From positions 1,851,327-1,915,326 of the forward strand of contig NBAZ01000004.1 of the NCBI GenBank assembly GCA_002794735.1: a stretch of DNA of 64,000 bases, written 5' to 3'. This DNA comes from Pyrrhoderma lamaoense. Lineage: Eukaryota > Basidiomycota > Agaricomycetes > Hymenochaetales > Hymenochaetaceae. Under the pieces are notes generated by a model. That model was not told the DNA's origin. It did no database searches and saw only the letters and a list, made by a program, of their open reading frames with translations. How positions within the stretch are numbered: the stretch's first letter is position 1; each line of letters begins with the position of its first letter. The position numbers and the translations under genes are program-made. Positions 12,285-25,200 of this stretch are shown piece after piece.

Positions 12285-13350
12285 AAGTATTAAATAAAAC
12301 TGTGATTGTGATTGCTTGTTGTGTTATACTCCGATTTCTAACACTGATCTGAATATAAGGCTGGCCAGTGTAGTATAATATAAAAATCATCAACTTACAT
12401 CCTTCTCTCATTTCCTTTCGAATCATACCACCAACATCTCTCCCTCTGTGAGATCCACCTGTTGAGATGTACCCCTGTTCCCACTCAGGTCACTCCTCTA
12501 CTCGACGTTATCCAATAGGTCCCATCTCAATTATGACCTTCCTCCTTGATATCATCCCCTGACGATACCATAGCCTCCTACCATTGTCGTCCCTGAGTGC
12601 GATAAGCCTCACTAGATGGAATATTCTTCGTTAACCCCTATAAGATTCCTCTGGTCTCCAGGACTTAAATTGTGCACGATTCCAATACCAATACCAGAGT
12701 CTTATCCATATATCCTACTTCGACGCGGTAAATCTTCTACATGCCTTGATATCTACTCGAGTGCATACAGTCTTATCGATTATACCCATTGTTGCAATTA
12801 TACCTCTTATAATCCATCGGAAGACTGTATTCATTCATAGAATTCCATTGCGTAAGTGCTAGAGGTGAACCCTCTATAGGTAATACTCGATTCCTTACAT
12901 CTCCTCCTTTCGTCTTTTCTACATATTTACTTATATTCCCTCAAGGTATGACGCACCCATACTCATACCTCACTGTTTCCCTCTCTGACACTCATGACCA
13001 CCGATAGACAATATTTAGAATTGAATGATACTTGGTTGGTATGTGCTCTATGCATCGATAACTCGTTGAGTAGTAATCCTTCCTATAGCATAATATTGAT
13101 ACTCCGATACCCGTATACAAAACTGTCATCTATATCCTCTCATACCCTGGAAGCTGGACCTTCAAATATATCCCGAGGACATACCAGCGACAATATCCAT
13201 ACAAGTATACAAGTACTAGATTAGTCCACCAACATCTTGTGCAAGAACCCATCAAAAGACCGCAACCGTTTCCTATCGCCAACTTAGAATACAACTATCA
13301 ACTATAATTAATTAATTAATTATTATTATTTATCAGTCTCTCGTCTCGTA
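12285..13350 (+). repeat. dispersed ~1.05 kb repeat, copy 1
   Basis: This stretch is closely similar, in reverse complement, to about 32775-33850. The match can be followed by eye throughout, for example GTATGACGCAC plus CATACTCATACCTCACTG near 12950, and CGCCAACTTAGAATACA near 13278. It has mainly base substitutions and small indels. No long reading frame is shared. This fits a non-coding mobile-element piece, such as a solo LTR or a non-autonomous element. Edges are uncertain by about 20 bp, and no target-site duplication was established. Confidence 0.75.
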
Positions 13351-13831
13351 GCTACAAAAGCACAAAGATCACAAAAAAAGTCAAAACATTATCAAATAAC
13401 CTACATCTTTTGGTCTGCGTCGCCATATTCTATGCTCGTTATTCAAATATTATATACTTTCCTCTTTGGTCATTTTTCATTTTCACTACACCTCATATCC
13501 TATCATGAACGCAAACAAGATACACTGCCTAATATGGAGTAGCTTCTAAATATCCATCTTGCTTGTTCTCATATATTCTTAGTCTCTATCTCCACTAGCT
13601 CTTGCCCATCTCAGTGGCCGCCCACCACTTTGACGGCGCATTCGTGTTATTGTACAATCACTGTCCGCCCATTAGTACCCCTCAAAACAAGAATAGAGCA
13701 AGACCTGGGTTGATCTACCAACTCCTCTTGGGGCTCACCTTGACTTCTTATTATAATGAATCTCAAAAGATCCATAACGCTCAACACAAGTGAACGTTGA
13801 AAACTAAACTTTGGTCAGATTTTGACCTTGG
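13351..13831. other. intergenic, no gene seen
   Basis: AT-rich DNA between the repeat copy and the candidate solo LTR. No coding or structural signal recognised. Confidence 0.35.
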
Positions 13832-14519
13832 TGTTGTATTTAGTGGCGAGGACGTGGGTTTAGAGTCTGCCTACACCAGACACGATGCTCAGGCTAAGAT
13901 TTGGGGCTAAATAGCGAGATACTCGACCTCGCCGTCCGGCCGAGATCTCGGTCGGACTGTAGAGACTGATAGAGACCTCGAGGCGAGCTGAGACTTCACA
14001 GACCAATAAAAGCAGTAGAAACGTATAGAACAGAGCCCGACCGAGGCTGTAGTTGAGGTAAAAGTGTATGTATTTCAGTCCGCCGGACGACTTGCAGTAC
14101 GGTCAGAGCGTTACAAGCGCGCCCGGCAGCCTAATAAAGCAGCAGAGAAGTAGATAAAGAGTACAGGAGACTATTAGAGAGCTACTCGGGGGGGGGTGTA
14201 GAAAGATAGCGACCGAGAGGAGTAGCTAGGAATTAACTGGGATTGATGATTGACTACGGCCTCAAGTCTGGAGGCTTATATAGCAAAACGCGAGATAAAG
14301 GTTAGATAATAAGGAAAGCATGGAGTCCAGGTGGCTATATGCCCTGACGAAGGTTTAAGCTATCAGAAACGAGGGGTCGTATAAACGAACGCTACCTCGA
14401 GTAAGAGTAGAAAGTGAAGCTAAATAGTAAGAGAAATGAACGAGGCGCGCGCGAGTAGTAGAAATGGACTTCTCGGCGAGTTAGAAAGTGCATTATAAAT
14501 GCACTACGACCGCCAAACA
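13832..14519 (+). mobile_element. candidate solo LTR, 688 bp
   Basis: The segment begins TGTTGTATTTAG and ends CCGCCAAACA, so it has TG...CA termini. It is flanked by CTTGG on the left (13827-13831) and CTTAG on the right (14520-14524), which would be a 5-bp target-site duplication with one mismatch. Its base composition differs from the surroundings (GC-rich, with GACCTCG/CGAGATCTCGG motifs). It contains a TATA-like TATATAG followed by an AACGCG stretch near 14280. No coding frame is visible. It could be either orientation, and the strand given is arbitrary. Confidence 0.4.
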
Positions 14520-16337
14520 CTTAGCTGGTCCTACAACGTCATACCATTCTGTTACTGCACCCACTTCCCGAACCGGTCTACTGTCATCCATTTTTAACTC
14601 TTTGTTTTTATCTTCTTATTCTCTGTTCCTTCCTTTTATCTTTGTTCCTACTGTGTCTGTTCGTCATAGGTAGTCTGACGTGTTTGTATAGGATAGGGAA
14701 AACACTTGTACTCTCTCCCTTATCACAAAAAAATATATCTATGTTAGCATGTATACACAGATAATAAATACCAAAAAAAAAAACATGCAAACATGCACGA
14801 CAAGTTAAAGCTTAAATAACTGACATCAGCATCAGTAATACAAGACGTTCTCCCACAATCAAATCTATCATCAAGACTAAAAAAAAATGATGATCTAAAA
14901 TCGCGTTATTCTCCTTAAACTAGAGAAGTATCTCATAAAGGTATAGGTCAACCAGTAAAATGTGAATACGAGATGCTAGCTTCCTCTTTAGCTTGACCCC
15001 TTTAGCCCAACCCCTACCCAAACCCTCTCAACTTACTACTCATTACTCATTACTCACATCTCACTCACAGTTCTTATCAATTCATACGACTCCTCGTCCG
15101 GCTTTAAGTTCAAGTATCAAGCATCAATTTATAGTAGTTAAAATTAAGAAAGAAAGAAAAAAGAAGTGAGAGAGAGAGAGAGAGCTAACTCGATAAAATA
15201 ACATTTCAAACTGAAGACAAAAAAGATACTCGATTTACGGACCCTAACAGAAAAAAAGGAAGAAAGGTGGAAAGGGGGGGGGGGAAGAAAAACAATATAA
15301 GAAAGAAATGAAATGTAAGCGTGAATGGTAAGAAAAAATGACAGAAAAAAGGCGATGCAGGGATGGTAAAAGGGGCGGGACTAATGGAAACACTCTCGGA
15401 AAGGTGGGGGAAAGCAGATAACAAGGGGGGGGGGAAAGAATTGGAAAGAAAATAAGAAAAATAGAATGGAAGGAAAAGGGAGAAAAAAAACAGAGGAGAA
15501 AAAGAAGAGAAATAAAATAAAATTAAGAGGCGAAGTCATATGCGAAGAATCTGAAAAAGAAGAAGAATGGGGAAATACTCAGAAAAAAAAAAAGGGGGGG
15601 GGACTTTGTGGGGTGAAACAACTTTACTGTACACTGTGACTATGCAACAAAGTGGAGAGTGCGGTAGAGATTGAGAGCAAAGAACAGATTGAAGGGACAC
15701 AAGGATAGAACACATGAATTGGGATTAAGCGATAGAAGAAGAAGAAGAAGAAGAAGAAGAAGAAGCAAGGGACAACGGAGTGAAAGAAGAAGAGGGACTG
15801 AGAGTGCAATGGAACTGCTAAAGTACAAAATGCATATCATAAAAATGGTATTCAGTGTCATGAAAGAAGATGATACCAATGCAAGCGATTTGAAAGAGGG
15901 AACGATGATCGAACGGAAAAGAAAAGATGAATTGAAGTCGAAAACGGAGGAATGAGTAAGTTTTACAATGATTCCGTTGATCCTAATGGGGGAGGGGATA
16001 AAGGGGCTGAAAAGACTGGATCATAGCAATAAAACGACCGGCAAAGGAAAATAAAAGGGTGACAAGTAGTATAAAGAGAGTTGTAGTGTAATAGTAATAG
16101 GACTAATAAACTGAGTGAACAGCAGTAGCGATAATAAAGAAGAATGGGGAAGAAAGGAATTTGAGAGAAGTTTACACATCGTGTATCTGGTGATAATACG
16201 TGAAAAAAGAAATATAATGGGAAAAGTAAACATGAGAAAAAAAAGGGGGGTTACACATGGATCGAAAGAAAATCTCTAACAAGAATTCTAAGAGTATACA
16301 CATAGTTAAGAAATGAAATGGAAGAAACTTCAACAAT
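14520..16337. other. gene-free purine-rich low-complexity region
   Basis: A long stretch dominated by A/G on the plus strand, with several poly-G and poly-A runs and a (GAA)10 microsatellite at 15735-15765. The open frames here are products of this composition (Arg/Lys/Glu-rich on one strand, Phe/Leu/Ser-rich on the other). It lies downstream of the RhoGEF gene and probably includes its 3' UTR. Confidence 0.5.
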
Positions 16338-19300
16338 TCATACCATCGCACGTCTCTTTGGGGGTTCTATAGGAGTAAGCGGGACAAGACTTCCAGGGAA
16401 CAACCGATACTTGATCGATTTCGAAAAGCTGACCTGACGCGAAACCCCAGAGGCAGGAGCCAGTCTAGACGCAGATGTAGTAGTCTTACTAGAACGATTA
16501 TCCTGAGTATCTCCATCACGCTCAGGAGTTACCCCCAAGAAAGTAAGAAGCATCCCTAAAGAGTTCCTACTCGGCGTCTTCTTCCTCAACTTCGCCGGTG
16601 TACGAGGTAAGACAGTCGCAGTTGAATTCACCGATACGGAGGTAGAAATCGTAGACACAGTCTGGGTGCTATTATCACTGATAAGCTCGCATGACGCCGT
16701 CGACGAGCATATCGACGGCGCACACTGCTTTGACACAAGCACACTTTCACGAGCCATGAGCTTATTCTTAGCCATCGCACCCACACCAATCCCATTCCCT
16801 TGAGCAGGAGGAACAGGATCACGGAAAAGTATCTCATCATGATTCTTGGCATGTGCACGTGCAGCGAGAAGGGGTTGAGAAAGCACATCAGCAAGGAACC
16901 TATCCGTTTGAGCACGGCGGGTAGCAGACACACGTCTAATCAGGACTGTAGGCGGAGCCGACATACTCTCTGATCCATGCATAAAGAACGCTCGCATGCT
17001 CGATCCATTAACAGATTGTCGTCGATTAGGTTTGACAGTATTATCGGTGCGCATGGTTGTCGAAGAAGGCATGTGTTGCAGAGTTTCTTCAACATTAACA
17101 GGGATAGAAGGAACGGGAGGGATATCAATGCTATTACGCTGTAATTGACTACCAATGAGATTAGCAGACACATTCAAAGTCGGCACAGGCTCAAAGACCC
17201 AATTTGCTGGCATCCTACGAGCATGACGAATAGCGTTCAACCAGAGCTCCTTCTCACGTTGGCAAGCAGCAGCGAGTTCTAGACGATGACCGGTAGAATG
17301 AAAGACGAGATGGAACGAACAAGGTAGCAGTGCTGATAAAATAAACCAAACGCTGTTAGTCACTAAGAGTATACGAATAAAGAAGATAATCAAAACTTAC
17401 ATTTTTCTTCTTGAACGTCCACAATCTCAATCGTCTCATCCGTAAGAGCAAACCAATGTCGAGGCTCATATACTCCTGCCTTTGGAGTCTTTGCAAGAAT
17501 CATATAACCACCCATGTACAAGAACGCTGCCAGGTACTTGACCCTCACCGGATCACGCGAGCTCGTAGTAGGGAACGTTGCAGAAGTAGCTAGCCCAGCA
17601 TTAGCACTAATGCCCGACAACGACAGTATTGAATCGCGCCTTCCAGCATCGCGGCGATTTCCAGCAGCAGAAGGGTTATCAAGATTACTGACGACCACAT
17701 CAAGCGAACCAGCGAGCAGACAAGCTCCTAACGAAAGAAGGAAAGGTCGAGAGGGCGGACCGGAAACCTGAATGCGACCAGTCGCAGAACTAACCGCAGC
17801 TCTAGAATCCATCCTATCATGGTTTTTGATCTGAGAGCCGCCATTCTGAGCTTGCTGAACGTAGGAACTTGGGTACGGATGCACAAACGATCCACTTCGT
17901 CCAAAGTGGCTTCTTGTTCTTGATCGAGAGAAGGCAGAGAATGACAAGGAACGAGTCGGTGGTTTCGATGGACTCGAATTGAGGCTATAATTTCCACCAT
18001 GACCTATTTCACTGACAGATTCCAACTCGGGCGCACCATCTTCGGTACTACCCTCATCTGCTTGATTGCCCACATCCGGTAGTGGAAGTGTACCAGGCGG
18101 AGGGCTTCCGTTACCAGGAGTTCCAGCAAGAAGTCGTTCAGCGATAAGGGCACTTTTATTCTCCAACTCACGTCTCCTTCTTGCCTCATCAACATTATGT
18201 GCAACACGGCGCATGGATCCCAGAACCTTTTCAATGGCCTCATCAGTGGTACATCCTGACATCGAATCCTCACTACTTTTTTCATCCTCTTCATCCTCTT
18301 CATCAGAGTCACCGCCAAGACTAAACGCAGCATGATTTTTACTTTTCTTTTGAGGTGTAGGCGCTTGCAATCTCGTAGAAGCAGTGGACAGCCCCTCAGA
18401 AACAAAGAACTTCGCCGCATTCGTCGCAATAGTAGGAGTCTTCATATCGTTCTCGTCAACAAACTCCTCATGTTCATCCACAGCTCGCTTCTCATGTGAA
18501 CGCAACTGCTCAAACATCAACGGATATTTACACACTCTCTGAACAGGCTTGATAAGATAATCTCCAAACTGGAGACGCATCCTCGCAACGCGCTCCTTTT
18601 CCCTTTCTCTCGTCCTCTCTTTTGCCTTTTCATCCTGTCTCAACGCACTGGAACTACCAAGAGGTAGTCCTCCATTCGCAAAAGTCGAAACGCTTAATTG
18701 ATGACCAGATGTATGAGTGTGAAGATGTCCATGACCATGAGTTGTAGAAGGAGGCGTGGGATCACTTTTCGTATGCTTAAGCGACGCATTCCCACTCGAA
18801 CTCACTCTCAAGTTCCCAGAAGAGTCAGAAGTCGAGTGTCTTCTTCGTAACGTCGAGGACAATTGAATATCTTCAGTCATAAACAACCCAGTCACCGGAA
18901 TATCCATATCAAGCAAGTTCAAACCCGCCGTGCTTCCTCGGGTACCTAGCTCCGAGTTTGCTTCTCTAGCCAGCTGAGCATCCTTCTCCCGTGCTCTCCT
19001 GACCCTCGATATATTCGCAGTCGGACTCTCGGGTGATTCCACGTCATCAACCTCTCCTTCTCTCCTTAAACGCAAGTCCAAGTCTTCTTGAACCGCCGCT
19101 ATAGCACATTTCTTTTCCCATTCCATCCACTCATTAGCGTGAGAATGCAACATCCGCCGTGTCGTATCAAGCGCCGCTGTGTGTCCCGCGCAGAAGGCTT
19201 CATACGATACGAAGCCGACCTCCTGTGAGAAAAAGGAACAAGATCATGAGAAATCAGTACGATGAAAGCACACTCTTTAGAGTTTTGATGTAATAGTGGA

Positions 19301-22213
19301 TAGAGTTTATGAGGTGTCGGAGGTCAGGATGTCGGAACGGAGGTCCAACACACTGGCGCAAATCCAATGATCCGTAGAGATCGACCGATTTCTCAACCCC
19401 CTCCCCCCGTAACGCGAATCACGTGTTCGCGTTTAATTTCAAATTAAATATAAAAAAAAAGGCATGTACTCACCTCATCAACAAAGACTCTACAAACGGC
19501 TTTTACTGCAGCATCCACTTCCTCTTCCATTATCGTACCCTCCGTAAGACTTTTCCCTTTCCCTTTCCAACCTGATTTCCCCCGATCTTTTCCCCGGCTT
19601 TGGTCACCAATATCTGCTAACGCCTTCTCAATCCTCGCTACAATTTTTTCATGTAAAGCCAACACCCCACGAGCCGAGCGTGCTAGTATCTTTCTCTCCG
19701 ACTCGGTCAATATTGCCCTAAGTGCAGCACCGTGTGATAAATAGGCAGGGTACACAAACGAAGGGGCGAGGGCAAAGTAGCCGCGCGCATCGCGGGAGAA
19801 CGAGACGAAGGAGGTGGGGACGACGATCTCGACCCTGGGGGAGAAGACACGAGGGGTGCTCCGGCAAGCAAGGGCTGCTGTGCATTAGAAAATGTACCAG
19901 CATCACCGGATGCACGACGTCCGCTTGCACCCAACGTCATCCTCTTCCCTAAACTAGTACTCGACTCAGTCGGTGAAGTTACGGTGACGCCTGCACTCCG
20001 TGTTCGAGCATGTCCTATCCCAATACCTCCAAAACTCGGTCTCGACTTGACCTCTCCAAAGGCTAGGGAAGACGAAGAAGAGGAAGGTCGTCGATTATCC
20101 GTCCCATTTTCCCATTCCATCTCTCCCGATCGTCGTCTTGCAGCTTCGGAATACGTCGTGTAATGCCCATTCGCCGTTCCTTGAGTATGGGGCACATAAT
20201 GGTTATTAGTCCCTGAAGAAAGACCGAACATCGATTGAGGCCTTGCACGTGAACGGGATTTTACTTCTTGTTCTCGTGTTACCGAAGTAAATGAAGATGG
20301 AGGGTATTGATACGCAGAACGGGGTGAATCCGAATGCGAAGGAGGTGACGTAAATGAGTGTTGAGGTGGCGACGGGCGTGAGGCAACAGCAGGTATCGAT
20401 ACAGCGCCAAGAGAAGCAAGATACACCTTTAGCAAAAGAACAAGTCAGCAACTACACCACGAACAAAGATTGATGAAATAGATATTAAAGATAAATTAAA
20501 TAACCATAACAAGAAATAAAGGTGAAGAACGACATAAATAGGCACGTGCTCGAAGCCGCCCATTTGATCCGGCTATTTGCAAAAAAGACTTTTGTGTATA
20601 CTGAATAGTGAGGACTAAGAGGTTTCAGACCCGAGTCCAAATCACAAAAAATCTGGACTGATGAAACGTTCCTAATCGCAGCGCCACCGTATTATCCATT
20701 GAAACATGTATAAGCCATGAGGTTCGGCAAGTAGGCAATCCCAGTAGTTGCCTATAACTTGGCCAGTTCCGTCCTGAATTTGATTCTCTTCAGAAAAAAA
20801 AAGAAAAACAGGAACGTGCCGATCCTTGGTTATAGGAGGCATATCGAGAGAGAAAGTGATTCAGGTCAGTTCAAATGTGTTTACTAGCCCCAGCTCGACT
20901 GATTCTAGACAGAATCACCAGAAAACTTGGATATATGCGCGGTAAATTCGAAAGAGGGCCCGGGGAATTAATCGACGCAGCATATGTGTCAATTCCACGT
21001 TCCCATTATTTAGTTAAGGGTACAGTAAGAAAAATCCCGTAGAACTACACAGGCCCCGCCAATGTTATTCGAGGTGCCCGAATCTCCGTGCCATAAGATG
21101 CCAGCGGCCGCCACATGAAAGCGAGCAATCAGAGATATCAAAGGGTCAAACGCCAGACGATCGTTGACAGACAGTAAGAATGTGGAATGCAGGGAAAAGT
21201 AAATTAGAAGCGGAAGGGAAGCCTTATTTGCCACCAAGGGAAAATATCACGGTTGAGAGGCCGAAGGACATGGGGTGGGTATAGAAGAGAGAACGAGTGA
21301 GAAAAAAAGATGAAGAATTCTTTGAGTCAAGTGATGCTCGGTGTCAGAGGAGAAGAGGATATTCATATCCACAAGTGAGGTACAAGGAAGTGGGGAGAAC
21401 GCCAGCGACGGTGAATCAGCCTCATGGTGGAACTCAATCAGCACTCTCATCGAGTGCCGCAATACCGGGAGAGTGTACGATTGGAACAGAATTACGAGAA
21501 TAGGAACGTGCGCCAAAGAAGGAAAGTCAAGTAGAACATGTTCCAAAAATAGCTATCATGTTGGTATATATGCATGTAGAAGCTCGAGGCTTCTACAAAG
21601 ATCACGGATAAAATAAGACCAACAAACCCAGCTATCAGGTGCGGGCGCGAGTAGAAAAAGAAGTGTGAAGATATGCATATGTGAAGAGCCAGCTGACTGC
21701 GGTTAAGCAACTGGGAATGGGCGTGGCGGTCACTGCACGCAAGGCCTTTGACCAGAAAAACCCATTGACCACTGGACTAACGGAAGGTGGACAGCACCGA
21801 TGTGAGTTTGCATGGTAGCATACATGGATCAATGCAGCTTCATATGGATATAACATTTTCGTGACAAGAACGCTGAGACGATATTTGATTGACGAGGAAA
21901 AAATGTAGAGGGGAGAGAGAAAGCAAAGTAGAGGACATGAAAGACCCAAAGGGTAGTAAAAAGAAAGAAGAAAACTAGAGCAAGCATGGTTGGACTAGTG
22001 GCTTACCTGGACGAGTATCCTAAGGTCTGTGAGATAACCGCGTTCGGTCTCGACAAGCTCGAGAAGCGCATAGTATCGTCGAATGGCGTCCTTGAGCCGA
22101 CGTTCCCTTTGCATTTCTTGCTTCCGTTTCAGAGACAACTTATCGGCATCCAAGGCATGTGGCACGCTCTCTACAGAGACTATTGGAGGAGCTGGAATTA
22201 CTGTGGTAGCCAT
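16338..22213 (-). CDS. Dbl-type RhoGEF with DH and PH domains, 5 exons
   Basis: Exons 22213-22007, 20426-19931, 19877-19474, 19222-17401, 17332-16338; 1307 aa, all junctions in phase. The DH domain starts at about residue 45 (RRYYALLELVETERGYLTDL, then RILVQ joined to VYLASLGAVS across intron 1) and resumes at ILTESERKILARSARGVLAL and VGFVSYEAFCAGH. It reaches the conserved third region LIKPVQRVCKYPLMFEQL after two long disordered insertions. The PH domain runs from YLAAFLYMGGYMILAK to RHWFALTDETIEIVDVQEEK, continues across the last intron to SFHLVFHSTGHRLELA, and ends ACQREKELWLNAI with the expected C-terminal Trp. The C-terminus is Ser-rich. By family, it activates Rho GTPases by nucleotide exchange. 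Intron 2 (GTGCAA donor) is the weakest junction. The start is the first ATG (a GTG lies upstream in frame). Confidence 0.82.
20427..22006 (-). other. 1,580-nt intron 1 of the RhoGEF gene
   Basis: The donor (GTAAGC after codon CAG) and acceptor (CTAAAG before GTG) rejoin the DH helix RILVQ-VYLASLG exactly in phase, so nothing in between is needed for the protein. The other introns of this gene are 50-250 nt. Inside I see no clear gene on either strand; the short frames lack domains. It may hold regulatory DNA, a non-coding RNA or an old insertion. Confidence 0.7.
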
Positions 22214-25200
22214 GGTGGACGTATAAGCCACTGAGAAAGTAGTCAGAACAAGCGTCGCGTCGACCAGCCAGGAGAAAGGCTAGTCTATTCGTGAGAGGGC
22301 AGCCACGAAGGGGGTGATTTAGAATGAGGATGGAAGAGAAATGAGAGAGGGAAGACACAAGTAGTAGTAGTAGTGGTAGTATGGGTGGATGGGCTCCTAA
22401 AAGGAGGGCGAGACAAAAAAGGGATGTGTTTGAGATATATGTTGTCTATTAGCCCAGATGTGGCGGGGGGAACGGAGCACGAGACGGATTAGTAGTGACA
22501 GTCCAAATCCGAATATGGAACGTGTGGGGTTGCAGAGGCCCGAGGGAGTGAAATTGAGAAATAGAGCGAAGGAGAGAAAACGGAAAATGGAAGACAAGTG
22601 GAAAAAAAAAAAAGGTGAAAGGGGGATTGGGAGACAGGAATTGCGGGAGAGAGAGAAATGCGTGTAGAAATGTAAAATTCAATAAAACATGAGCGACAAA
22701 TGCGTGCGACTCGCGAACGAGTATTTTTTTTAAATTAGTTTGCTTACCTTTGCAGGTATAGTCCAATTGAGCACTGCTTTTAGCTACCCTCTTTCCTTCC
22801 TTTTTTTGTTGGGTAATGGCAATTAAAGAATCAGAAACTGGAATGATGTTAATCAGAGAGGAGGGAGAGAGAACGGACGTCGGTTAGGAAAGTGTACACA
22901 AGAAAAGTTTGAAAAAAAAAGAGAGAGATAGATAGAAAGAGAGAGAAGGAGAGAGTAAGGTGAAGGATAAGGGCCGAGAGAAAGAGCTTAAAGCGACATA
23001 CGCCACGGGAGAGAATGTAGTTCTCGGGCTACCACCCCCACGTCTATTTTACGCGTAATTAAGAATACAGAAGTGGACTGCGCGCAGTGGCGGTGGCGAA
23101 CAATGCTCGACGTCACCGTCGTCTCCGTCGTCGAACACGAGAAAGAGAGAGAGGGCGAGTGCGAGTGCGAGGAAGGAATGATCAGTGAGGTGTAGTCATC
23201 ATAATCATTATCGACCTGGATGACGGGACGCTGCTACTGTTACTGTACCCGCGTCAACCGGACCGAACTCTCGCCCGTTCCAAATCGAAGCATCGGCCAT
23301 CATCCGTCGACAAAGATCACAGATCAGCCTCAGATGTCGTCATACAATACCACATCCTCAGCGTCAGCATTCCAACCCAACAACAGTTCATTTTCGACTC
23401 CATTGTACTCTCATTCACCGTGTTTCACACTCACAATGTATATATATAATATAATGTTCTTAATAATCATTAACCCCAGTCTTTAGCTCAGCTGCTGCCC
23501 AATCCACATCGGATCTGCCCATTCCGCAATTAAGAATACACGTACTAAGCCATCGATGATTCTCCGCACAGCAACAAATCCATCTCATTTATCTCCATGA
23601 AATCTATCCCTTTCCTCATGACATCTATTATCTACCCCAGGTACGCATCTGAATCCATGCACGTGCCCGCTCTCCTTCGCGCGCTCTCTACATGCGCTTT
23701 TTTGCCCTCGATCTTCTCCCCGACTCTCTCGCAACCTACATCCTCTGATCCAATACATACACACACACACATACATACTCTCGCTCTCGGCGTGCCTAGA
23801 AAGAACTATATCTCTCTTAAGCGCTCCTCGCTCTTAAGCAACCTCCGGAAACCTGTCTCATACACATCCTCTTCCCCCCTTATCCTTCAACATGACACAT
23901 CTATCTCATCGGGTCCGAATTCGGGTGTACTCGGTACCCAACACTTTCGCTCACACACAAACGTTTCTATACTACCTATCACAACAAATTATAACAATTC
24001 ATAGATCGACATGTACATGTTACTTCTAACTTTAGGTTATAATTAACTCTAAAACTTGACTTTCTCCCAACAAAACACAATGGGTGAGGTAGTTCGACAA
24101 CCTCTAGAACCCCGCTAAATACCATTTTCTCCTTCCAACGATCTCGATTCTTCCTTCCGTATAAGGAGATTCTGGACAGGACTGACGAAGGCGTGTTTTT
24201 CTATATTGTTATGGCCTCACTCCGAATCAACCACATCCTGAAATTTCTAATTTGCTTGGCACAATGATCCCTATAGGCTATAATACTCGTTACGCGTCAA
24301 AACACTTCTCGGCTGTTTGCGTACTTTTTTTTTTCTGTTATTCCGAAATCACTATTTTTTATCAGCGTCAATTTTCCGACTTGTTATAATTATATTAAGA
24401 TTACATTAACTTGTTAAGTAACTTACTTATGTTATATTTGTCATTTCTTTTTGTAGCTCCCCCCCAATCAGCGTCTTGCATTCCCTTCTCTCTCCCCAAC
24501 TCGCTTGCCCTCCCCCCCCGCCTTTATTTCTTCACTTTACGTGCGCTCAAGTCGCATTTAGCTCTTTACCATCGTCGAGGAATAATTATCATAATTGAAT
24601 CAGTGAATAGATGAATGGATGAATGGGATAAAAGGTCCAGATCGTAAGCTCAAAATTAGAAGAAGTACGAGGGAACGAAATAGTAATAGTAAATGGTAAC
24701 GGTAATAGTAATTCAAATACGATACTAATTGGAAAAAAAAGGCATCCGATATCCCTTTTTTTTCTGTTCCTCTCTGTCTACGCTCCTCCTCTTCTTCTTC
24801 TTCTTCCCTTTCCCTTTCCTCTCAAATCAATAATTCTTTTTTCCCCTCGTACGGAACTATTTTTAATATGTATCACGTATGTTATAACTATATTTAAGTA
24901 CGTTTAACGTCACACGAAAAAGAAAAAGAAAAAAGTAAAATAAAAAGCACCTCTTCACATCACGTCTGACATCACTTTGTCTTCCCCTTCTTCCATGGCA
25001 ATCTTCCAATCTCTCGTCTCTCGTCTCTCATCTATGGATCTCTGCTGCGCATTTGACGACCTTATTATAGATCCGTCTTTTTTTAGTTATTTATGAATTC
25101 TCTGTCTCTCACTCCCTCTCGTTATACATGGAATACGTATCGACTTCTTTTCTTTCTTTCGATACCCTATCTTCTTTACCCTATAGGCATCAAAACCACT

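Noticed and set aside
15671..15955. Arg/Lys-rich open frame around the (GAA)10 run
   Set aside because: It is explained by purine-rich low-complexity DNA; the opposite strand gives an equally open Leu/Phe-rich frame, and there is no splice context.
22214..22231. N-terminal extension of the RhoGEF starting with a GTG codon
   Set aside because: Nuclear fungal genes start at ATG; the first ATG in frame is 22213.
22449..22766. Hydrophobic Phe/Leu/Pro-rich frame upstream of the RhoGEF
   Set aside because: Composition artefact of a C/T-rich strand; it lies in the probable promoter and leader of the RhoGEF gene.
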